15,918 nucleotides of DNA from the NCBI GenBank assembly GCA_038093975.1, contig JBBPTG010000405.1, positions 1 to 15,918 on the forward strand, written 5' to 3'. The notes under the pieces were generated by a model. The model was given only the letters and a program-made list of their open reading frames with translations. It did no database searches and had not been told where the DNA came from. This DNA is from Chalciporus piperatus (Eukaryota; Basidiomycota; Agaricomycetes; Boletales; Boletaceae). Positions 1 through 7,919 of this stretch are shown one piece after another. Numbering within the stretch: position 1 is the stretch's first letter; each line of letters opens with the position of its first letter. Position numbers and translations under genes: made by a program.

Positions 1-480
1 GGATTAGGATTACTGAGGTGACTGGAAGTGACTGGTGACTGGGTTACTGGTGTGACTTGTGTGACTGGAGTGACTAGAGTGACTAGATTACTGGATTACT
101 GAGTGACTGGATTACTGAAATGACTGGATGACTGAATGGCTGGATGACTGGACTACTGAGACTACTGGATTACTGGACCACTGAGTGACTAGATTGCTGG
201 AATACTGGAATACTGGATGGCTGGAGTAATGAGACAACTGGATTGCTGGATAACTAGGGCACTGGGCTACTAGGCTGCTGAGATGACTACATGACTGGGA
301 AACTGGGCTACTAGGCTACTGAGATAACTGGATGACTGGAACACTGGGCTACTGAGCTACTGAGTCTACTGAAGTGACTGGGCTAATGAACCAATGAGAT
401 TACTGAAATGACTGGCTGACTGGATGACTGGGCAACTGAGCAACTGGCGTACTGGTTTAACTGATCCAGTCATTCCAGTA
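1..480. repeat. degenerate 8-bp minisatellite (ACTGGATT-like)
   Basis: The stretch is almost wholly built of short units of the form ACTGGATT, ACTGAGTG, ACTGGGCT and similar. Most units are 8 bp, with frequent 9-bp variants, giving roughly 55-60 degenerate copies. The array fades out around 470-480, where ordinary sequence leading into the Ser-rich gene begins. No gene or RNA is visible in it. The first bases (GGATTAGGATTACTG) resemble TTAGG-type telomere units only superficially. Confidence 0.9.
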
Positions 481-506
481 ACTTCAGACTTTTTGCAGTG
501 TTGCTG

Positions 507-2168
507 ATGAAGCACTGTTGTCAAGCAGGAGGTTGCGCAGCTGTAGGCCACACGCCTTCCCAGCCTGTCGCGTCAACATCCACATTGCCGGTTGCTTCCA
601 CTTTCAGTTCTTTGACCAACTCACTGCCGTCCACATCCTCAATAGAGTCATCCTCTTCCTTGCTGTCGAACATTGATCCTGCCTTATGTCCGCCATTCTC
701 TTTGCCCAGCTGGCCGCTGACCTCTTCCTCATCAACTTCGAGTGCCGCTTCCTCACTTCTAACACCCTCCGAGTCTTCCTCGAAGCCAGCCACAAGCCAG
801 CCCTTGACCTCTTCCTCCTCAGCTTCCGGTGCCCCTTCCTCGCTTACAACGCCCTCTAGTTCCTTGTCGTCCTCTTCTTCCCTTCCTGAGGTGTTTTCTT
901 CGAATATGGCCCGTGTCACCATGGCTGATGCGTCAATCAACCCCCGACATGCCTCCCAATTGCGTCCGATCTTCGTTGAGCAAGTTGCTGTCGTTCACGA
1001 GCGGGCGGAAGAGAAGCGCCGGCGTGCCCAGGAAGACCTCCAAGACAAGAAGAGGATGAATGAGAGTGTCCTTGTCTTCAGCTTTGCGAAGGTAAGACAC
1101 TCTTGTCAGTTCTCAATGGTCTCGCTCACTCTCCCAAACCCCAGAATGATGAGTCTCCGGTGACCATGGAGTTCCAAGATGGATTTTCATATCCATACTT
1201 CAAGCTCACTGAGGCTGTACTCGATCACCTGGACTTAGGACCTGCTGCAGGCAGCAAGCTTTCTCACACTGTTCATTATTTCCATCCGAACCACGACACC
1301 TGGGTGAAGATGCAGGTTGACAGCGTTATCACACTCACGAAGCAGTCACAGAAAGTTTTCCTGAAAGGTACCCACGTAACATCCTATCCAAGCTTCGACA
1401 GCCACTTCCGAAGCACCTCGACCGTTACTCCGTCGTCTCGTCAACCCATCAACTTCCGTGTATCACTCTCGCAAGAGCGAGTCCATGCTCGCCGTGAGCG
1501 AACAAAGATGCGGGCGGGCATGTTTGAGTCAGAGCCGCCACTCGACGATGTTTTAGAGATATCATCTGACGAAGAACAGAATGATGCATCACTTCCAGTC
1601 TTGCCTTCCCAAAAGCGCCGCATGCAGTCCAATCAACCTGTGACATCCTCATCGCAAAGACGACGCTGTAACTCTGGTCTCGGCGCTGCCGCTGAAGATG
1701 ATGGTAGGAATTTTCACCAACAGCGGAATGTCACACCATCTGATGGCTCGCCTTCTAGACAGCATTATCTCCTTGGACGATGATGATGGCTCCGTGGTCA
1801 ATGCTGCTTTGCCAAAGAGCTGCCCTGCACGCCTTGTACCTGGGTTCGACAAGGATACCGCCAAGTTTCCATCCAGCTTTTACACTGTCGATGTTCACCG
1901 CATGTTCGCCTTCAAGCCCACAAGAAAACTAACGTTGGAAGCACAATTTGAACAGCTATTCCAGCTGCCTTTCAAGTCTTCTACCTATTACGGTCAGAGG
2001 GCAAGGTGGGTTGATGCGCCGCACGATGCTAGGGACAATGCAGTGGCTGCAGGATATAGCGAGGAAGGTCAGTACAACAGATTCTTGGCTGTGCACGCTG
2101 CAAAGGATGCCGAGGTCAAAGCAGCCAGGCGAAGGATGCGAGCAGCAATTTCTGGGCACAGCAACTAG
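507..2168 (+). CDS. Ser-rich protein of unknown function, three exons, C-terminal FY-R-W domain
   Basis: I do not recognise a named family. Exons are 507-1091, 1145-1703 and 1759-2168. The introns (1092-1144, GTAAGA..CCAG, 53 bp; 1704-1758, GTAGGA..TCTAG, 55 bp) restore one frame of 517 codons plus stop. Residues 1-135 are very Ser/Thr-rich, with a 29-residue tandem repeat. Next comes a charged stretch (EERAEEKRRR-like, about 165-185). A compact region of about 90 residues follows (NDESPVTMEFQDGF, then PYFKLTEAVLDHL). A disordered acidic linker leads to a C-terminal domain (SSFYTVDVHRMF, FKSSTYYGQRARW, AAGYSEEGQYNRF) that is shared with the gene at 2803-3841. The first ATG is at 507. A good acceptor (tttttgcag) ends at 498 and is followed by TG, so an upstream exon ending in A could make a split ATG three codons earlier. 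The upstream DNA is minisatellite, so no such exon could be identified. The splice frames are well supported; the start and function are not. Confidence 0.7.
718..891 (+). repeat. 87-bp tandem repeat in Ser-rich exon
   Basis: Two imperfect copies, about 718-804 and 805-891, both beginning TGACCTCTTCCTC. They encode 29-residue units starting LTSSSS. They lie inside the first exon of the 507-2168 gene and keep its frame. Confidence 0.75.
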
Positions 2169-2289
2169 TAGTACACATTCATACTTTCTCTCTTGATATG
2201 TATTCGCTTTGCAAGTAGCAATATTAGCTTCGTTCAGCTATAAACTTGAATTGACCGCCGGCCTGTTCAATAAGTTATTTACTACTCAA

Positions 2290-2700
2290 AGATGGTGTCT
2301 ACCATTGTCCACTTGCATGCGCACGGCGTCTGGTGTTGTCTGGCAGAGCAATCCAGCGGTGTGCACCGGTATCTGGCTGCACTTCTGCCGTGTCTGGCAG
2401 TGTGCATAGTTGGTTTGGCGGTGTCCGCCGGTGTTTGCCTGCTCATGCCCTCTGGCGGCGTGCGCCGGTGTCTGCCTGCCTGTGCCCTCTGTTGGTGTCC
2501 GGCGGTGTCCCACTGCACTCACACGGTGTCCGGCGGAGTGTCCAATCGATCCGGCGGTGTACACCAGCCGCTGGGCAGCTTGGTATGCTCAAGACGGAAG
2601 ACGGCGTTGTACGTTGGTATTCCGCTGCATGTCTGGCGGAGTGTGCGATTGATCCAGCGGTGTCCAGCGGCTTGGTATGCTCAAGACGGAAGACGGCGTT
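2290..2700. repeat. GC-rich degenerate repeat tract (GGCGGTGTCC / GCCGGTGTYTG units)
   Basis: The tract is dominated by variants of GGCGGTGTCC, GCCGGTGTCTGCCTGC and TGCCCTCTG, in degenerate tandem order. Long overlapping open frames on both strands here are a by-product of this composition and look non-coding. Bases 2169-2289, just before it, are the 3' flank of the first gene, with no recognisable feature. Confidence 0.75.
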
Positions 2701-2701
2701 T
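2532..2701 (+). repeat. direct repeat, about 75 bp, two copies upstream of gene 2
   Basis: A 31-bp block starting GCTTGGTATGCTCAAGACGG is identical at 2578-2608 and 2670-2700 (offset 92). The similarity extends upstream: GGCGGAGTGTCCAATCGATC near 2532 matches GGCGGAGTGTGCGATTGATC near 2636. The second copy ends about 15 bp before a TATA box, so this may be a duplicated upstream promoter element; that role is inferred from position only. Confidence 0.8.
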
Positions 2702-2715
2702 AACATGTCCAGTAG

Positions 2716-2723
2716 TATATATA
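2716..2723 (+). promoter_or_regulatory. TATA box of the 2803-3841 gene
   Basis: TATATATA lies 81 bp before the donor of the first intron. Transcription would start around 2745-2755, giving a short non-coding first exon that runs through a C-rich stretch and an AGC repeat to 2803. Confidence 0.55.
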
Positions 2724-2802
2724 CCAGGGCCCCCCCGGTGCCCCCTTCCCGCTCCTGCCCCCCCGGTGCTCCCTTCTCACTACAACACAAGCAGCAGCAG
2801 CA

Positions 2803-3841
2803 AGTAAGCCTCACTTCGTCGAGATCTCATCCAATCTTCTCTGATCTTTGCTTATTTTAGTGTCCGACTACTTGCCTTCACCGCCGTCCTCACCTGTACA
2901 GCAAGGCCCAACTTCAGTTTTCTTCCACCAAGAGAAACCGGGGTACACTCGCAGGTGTTTAGGTTGCGCCCAAGAAATGCCTTGGCGTCGCTGGACGCTC
3001 ATACCGGATGATTGTCTCGGGCGGTGGTACACTTATGTAAGTCCTTGTTTCTGATTCTTTTCTACTCTACTAATGTTATACACAGTGCGACATGGGCGAG
3101 GACGCATGTGAGCGCTTCCAGTGGGCGTACGAGGAGCGGGTCCGTGAGCCCCAATTGCCCGAGCCCTACAACTCACCCAAACCCACTTCCCCATCCTCTG
3201 ACTCGGCAGAGTCACTCTCGCTCGAATACCGCTACTCGTATCGCCAATCACATCGAACGTCACCCAAATCTCCGTCCGCATCTGCTTTTCGCCGTCGCCA
3301 TTCACCTTCCACCAAATTTGCCCAATCCACTGACTTGGTAGAGTCACCCTCGTCCAAACACCTCCACTCGTATCGCCGACATCGAACCTCATCCTCTCCT
3401 CCATCCTCTTCAGTTTTCCGTGATCGCACGCCCTCTGTCGGAATTGCCCAACTCTCTGGGTCGATGAAGCCACTCTCATACGTGCGCCGCCGGAATCTTG
3501 CATCTCGTGGAATCTCCTCTACTCTGTCCTCATCCTCCCGATCCGAGTCCAGTGCTCCTCGGATCTGGCCATTCGATTTTTATGCGGACGAGATGGATGT
3601 TGGGTTCAAAAAATGTAGGCGTGAATCTAACAGGCAACGTCCGGTGAAACAGGTATTCCTGAACCATTTCCATGCCAAGTTCACCCGAACAACGTTCTAT
3701 GATCACCGTCGGCACTGGGAAGGGGTCAGTGAGTCAGTTCGTCAACGGTATATCGGGTATGGGCACACAGAGAACGGCCGCTGGAGGACTTTCATTGACA
3801 AGGAAATCAAACACGAGAAGTGCATGGGTGCACGTAATTGA
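2803..3841 (+). CDS. unknown protein, Cys motif plus FY-R-W C-terminal domain; split ATG
   Basis: No named family recognised. Intron 1 is 2804-2860 (GTAAGC..TTTTAG, 57 bp). It splits the start codon: A at 2803 joins TG at 2861-2862, giving MSDYLPSPPSSP. Coding exons are 2861-3036 and 3086-3841, with a 49-bp intron 3037-3085 (GTAAGT..ACACAG) that keeps frame; total 310 aa. Residues about 33-70 hold a four-cysteine cluster (CLGC, YTYC, DAC) that might bind zinc. A Ser/Arg-rich middle contains a 44-residue repeat. The C-terminal domain (DFYADEMDVGF, TRTTFYDHRRHW, GYGHTENGRW) matches that of the 507-2168 gene. Alternative start: ATG at 2705 with acceptor 2901 also gives an open frame, but that ATG lies upstream of the TATA box. 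The gene is convergent with the CxC gene, with 172 bp between the stops. Confidence 0.7.
3190..3480 (+). repeat. 132-bp in-frame tandem repeat
   Basis: ACTCGTATCGCC recurs at 3234 and 3366 (offset 132 bp, 44 codons). The surrounding sequence (GACT..G.AGAGTCAC.CTCG, then ATCGAAC.TCA) matches at the same spacing. A third, decayed copy follows to about 3480. It encodes the Ser/Arg-rich middle of the 2803-3841 protein. Confidence 0.7.
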
Positions 3842-4013
3842 TTGATTTGCCATACAGCCTACACTACATACTATGCCGTAGCAGATTCATCATCTCGATG
3901 TGATTGATCTTCAATCATGATTAGATTTGTTACTCTTGTTCATTGCGCATGCGAACAAATACATTGATCCAATGACCATTCCGCGCACATACTAGTACAG
4001 ATAACCATAACGA

Positions 4014-6213
4014 CTACAGCAACCAATTACCGGGACGACAGCCCTGCGCTTCTAGCTTCGTCTTTGTTGCTTGGTTGTGTCGCAAGATCATTTGATCAAG
4101 AAAAAAATCATACTTGTCGACCAACATCTCTCGACATATAGCCAGGTATCCCCCCATCCAAGCATTTGCTTGCTCAGCCGCTGAAGAGTTGAAAAACCAG
4201 CCATCATCTTTGGTTTTCAGCTCCGAAAACGCAGCGGGGTTGCAGTTCTCTTGGCAGAACGTATCAGTTTCCTTATGTTTCGATTTGAAGTGGAAGACAT
4301 CAACAGAGAGCCCGATTTTTGCAAAGTATGGATCGTTCTGGACGTGCTTAGCGAGCGAGCAGTTGTTGTTGTAGAAGAGGTGGTCAGGCTTGAGAGCCTC
4401 GATGCGAAATATACGCTTGATAAATTCCTGCAAGTTCGTGAGATTAGATCACATCGAAGAACGAAAGAGGAATAACCCACGGCAACACTGGCAATACCTT
4501 CTGCTCCAAACATGGTATCCCGCCCGAGGATCATCCCGCAGGGCGCAACCACAAGTTGCTCATTGTGCGTTCTGGACCGGGTGAATTTGGCACGCACTTT
4601 TCTTGAGTTGGTGATGATGGGATCCTGTGCCGGTGCATCATCGGGGTTATCAGCAGTGATGCAACCTTTTGGATCGACAGTGAACTCCTCTGCATTATTG
4701 TCGGACGCAGCTAGCTTGGAAAGAATTTGTGAATTGGACGTGGAACCAGTCGGATAGTGAGTAGCGCGGGCGCGCTCCAGCCGGTCTTGCAGTTGGAAGC
4801 GTGACTTCCCTTTCTCGCGATGAAGCCTTTCTATCTCCTGGTGTTCTGGATTGGTACATGTAAGGTTACCATGAACGACTTCGTTTCCACAATCAACGAT
4901 AGAGCAAATGTTGTTGAACAGAGTGTGGGTGGGACAGAAACAATCCTTGCCATTGCTCAACGGGATGTGACAATTGTGCCTGCTGCAACAAGGATGTCCA
5001 ATGCAGATGCCATCCGTCACGACGACAGAGCATTTCCGCTCAACTATGGCTTACAGTCAATACGAGGAGTTGAGTGGGTAGAGGCATACTTACCGTTCCC
5101 ATCATCGTCAAGATACCACCGTGTGCACTTGTCACAGAAATGGGTCAGCTCGGGTTGACCCGCAATACGCATGCGCTGATTACGTGCCCGTACAAGATCG
5201 TTGAGACGATCCTTGTGATCGCCAGTATGTGGAACAACAAGGTACTCTTCGCGATCAAGAGCATCTTCAAGAAGACAGTAGAGCAGGAATGCAGACCAGA
5301 TGTGGTCTGCTGAAAGACTAAAGCCGAATTGCCAACCTGGCGGGGGCTGGTTGGATTGGGACATGGAAGTGTTGTAAATATACGCGCATGCAGTCGCCGA
5401 GTTGCTGTTATATGGGCACTGAGATGTGCACGGCATCAAGTAAGCGATGCCAACGTACCATTGGTCCATCAATGCCAACCATATCTCGATGACTGGTTTT
5501 TCCACAAACTGATGCTCCCCGACTTGAATTATATCGGGGATTCCACCGTAGTATGTTCGTTCGCCCTTGAAAACCCTGAAATTATGGTGGTAGTTGAGCT
5601 CGCACGCTATGTAGTTGTCAGCAAGCTCGTATGCACATCCTATGGGTGTCGTACCTTCACAGGAAAGGTGGACTGAGTATATGGGGAGAGGACTGTTGGA
5701 AAGGGTGTACAGCACGCACTGCCGCTGCTCCGCGTGCATCATGCGCAATCCCTTGAGTGTTCGAGGACAGGATGGTGCTGGGCAATGTTGAGCGGGTGGA
5801 TAAAGTGTCCGTGCAGCTGTTACAAGGATGGATTCAACACTACGATGATGAATTGATAAATACGTACTGAAGCCATAGGATATCCCATGTTCATGGAAGG
5901 TAGAAGTTGGAGCTTGAAGGAGAGAATGGGTTTCGTTACAATGCCATGCGATGTCCTTGAAGGTTGACCAACAGTGTACAACAGTATCGATAGAGAGGCC
6001 GCACGTGTCAGAAAGGAAGCACTGGGCTGATCGTGGTAGGATGTCAGGCGCTGTGGTAAAAGGATGGTTGGATGGTTGGATCAAAGTGATGTCGTTTTTG
6101 ATGGCGGCGGCGGTGGCAAGGAACAACAGAAGGCGATCGAAGGCGATCGACTGCAGTGGAGGATTGGCAGCAATCCGTGCAGATAAGTTTGCTAGGTCGA
6201 ACATCTCTGGCAT
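4014..6213 (-). CDS. CxC5/CxC6 cysteine-cluster protein with KDZ-like C-terminal domain
   Basis: Exons are 6213-5094, 5043-4481 and 4427-4014. Introns are 5093-5044 (GTAAGT..ATAG, 50 bp) and 4480-4428 (GTGGGT..GCAG, 53 bp). A true ATG at 6213 opens a 698-aa protein. An N-terminal helical region (1-135) is followed by a CxC5-like cluster (C144, C149, C185, C193) and a CxC6-like cluster (about 358-470: HFCDKC, TDGICIGHPCC, CFCPTH, CSIVDC, LTCTNPEH). The C-terminal region (about 520-690) has RTHNEQL, RDTMFGAE, FYNNNC, DVFHFKSKH and NSSAAEQANAW. This layout is that of fungal proteins named for cysteine clusters associated with KDZ transposases (established family knowledge). The C-terminal block probably is a KDZ-type RNase H-fold core and may bind or cut DNA (inference). 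No stop or frameshift interrupts it. FYNNNC has Asn where I recall Asp in relatives, so activity is uncertain. Confidence 0.85.
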
Positions 6214-6377
6214 TCAGGCAGCAGAAGGGCGGCGGGGAGGGCGCTGGAGGGCGGGAGCTTGTGACATTTGGTAAGCGGCGTCGTCGGCAGCATTCAACCT
6301 CCGCTCAGGTGTGTGGCTGTGAACTCGGACACTCGAGTCCTCGGAATGTTCGGAAAGGTCGATTCCGAGACTTTTTG
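6214..6377. other. junction between CxC gene 5' flank and truncated gypsy pol
   Basis: The recognisable RT reading frame stops matching at about 6378, and the CxC gene starts at 6213. The 164 bp between hold no gene. An 8-bp inverted repeat, CTCGGAAT (6340-6347) and ATTCCGAG (6362-6369), sits within 15 bp of the break. GACTCGAGTC lies nearby. These could mark an element end; no target-site duplication could be paired because the other end is not visible. Confidence 0.5.
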
Positions 6378-7919
6378 GAAGTTTGCTAACCCAAGGAAGC
6401 TTCTCACACCTCTGACATTTGTCGGAGTTGGCCATTCGGTGATTGCCTTGACCTTATCGTCATCCATCCTGATTCCCTCGGGAGTAATTGTCATTCCCAA
6501 GAATTCTACTTCTTTGGTATGGAAGACACATTTCTCTGGTTTGACGAAGAGGTCATTCTCTTCTAGGCGACGAAGAACTTCTCTGACTATTTTGGCATGG
6601 ACAGCAGGGTCGTCGGATTTGGTAAAGATCATGATATCATCAATGTAGACAACAACGGCGTCTTCCATATCCGAGAAGATGTCGTTCATCATGGTCTGGA
6701 ATGTTGCAGGAGAATTGCATAATCCGAAGTACATTACCAAGGGTTCGAAGGCGCCACGGAAGCATACGAATGCGGCTTTAGATTCATCGCCTTCTTTGAT
6801 GCGGATGTTGTTGTATCCCCAGCGCAAGTCCATTTTGGTAAACAGTTTTGCGCCTTTCAGTTTATCAACCAATTGGGAAATGAGGGGTAGCGGATAATTG
6901 TTTTTCACCGTGTGTTCATTCAGATAACGGTAATCTTGAACCATGCGTTTCTTGCCATCTTTCTTAGGGACAAAGAACACGGGAGAAGTCTGCTCAGATT
7001 TGGAAGGATGAATGTATCCTTTCTTGAGCTGATCATCAATGAATGCACTGACTTCTTCTTGTTCCATAACAGATAGTGGGATAAGATGACCCTTTTTCGG
7101 CTTGTAGGTGTCTTTCAAGTCAATTGCATGATCCCACGGCTTACGGGTTGGCATGCGTTCAGATTCCTTTTTCTTGAACAGGTGGATATACTTGTGATAT
7201 TCTTTTGGAACAAGTTCTTCCGGGGTCTTTTCTGTTTTCGGTTCAGGTGCATCTTTCTTTGCGGCGTTAATGTGATGAAGAGAATTCCGTTCTTCATCAT
7301 CAAGTTGACGTGCGAACGGTGGTTTATCTCTCAAAACGGAACAAGACCAAGGACAATGTGTCATGTGGACCGTTCCTTTGTTCCAATCTATCTCTGGATT
7401 GTGTTGCTTCAGCCATGCATATCCTAGTATCATCTGATTCTTTCCGAGATCAGTGACTTCTGCAATGGCCTTCTCACGATGTCCGTTGAAATGGATAATG
7501 ATTTCCGCACAGTGTGTTATCTGTCCAGCGGAGTTATGTGTTCCGTCCACGTTGTATACCGTAAGTGGGTGTCTGAGTTGCACGAGGGGTAATTTGATTT
7601 TGTCAGCCCATCTCCGATCAACGAAGATAGCGTTAGCTCCTGAATCAAGAAGTGCCTCTGCTCGTGTGAAAGCAGAAGGGAGGCGTTGCGAAGCGATGGA
7701 AGTAGATAGCTTCAATTCTCGATCCGTCGTGCGAATGAAACGTGGTCCTGGGTTTTCGGAAAGATATCGGATTATGGAAACGGAATTAAGCACCTGACTA
7801 GAGTCCAGGCCAAGCTCATGATCAACATGAGACCCCGTTTGACTGTGTGAATAGTTTACAGATTTTCCTAATGAGTTAGTTGCGGTCCGTTTGCCCAGAT
7901 CATTCAGGCCACTTTGCCT
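6294..7919 (-). pseudogene. pol: Ty3/gypsy pol (protease-RT), 3'-truncated
   Basis: The frame is open from the predicted frameshift site (7919) and overlaps the gag end; no ATG is present. Counting from codon 7793, an aspartic protease motif LLDSGANAIF lies at about 48-57 with ILGYAWLKQHNPEIDW at 122-137. A gypsy-type RT spans about 225-470: SPVFFVPKKDG, FTKMDLRWGYN, GLCNSPATFQ, and the catalytic YIDD at 383-386. The frame ends the RT with RSFLGLANF at 6378. Beyond that, 28 unrelated residues precede a stop at 6294. RNase H and integrase, which normally follow in Ty3/gypsy pol, are absent. The protease and RT themselves show no internal break, so the loss looks like a single event. It would have made reverse transcriptase for the element. 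Confidence 0.9.

Noticed and set aside
1..20. Telomere-like GGATTAGGATTA at the left edge
   Set aside because: It blends into ACTGGATT-type minisatellite units, and no TTAGGG array is present.
521..940. A 139-codon acidic open frame on the - strand
   Set aside because: It is the complement of the Ser-rich repeat exon (Ser codons read as Glu/Asp on the other strand); the + strand exon has frame-restoring introns.
2286..2860. Several long overlapping open frames on both strands (up to 175 codons)
   Set aside because: They come from the GC-rich degenerate repeat tract; none has splice sites or a recognisable domain, and they conflict with the TATA box and split-ATG model.
4114..5676. Open frames on the + strand across the CxC gene
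   Set aside because: They are opposite-strand shadows; the - strand holds the recognisable cysteine clusters and frame-restoring introns.
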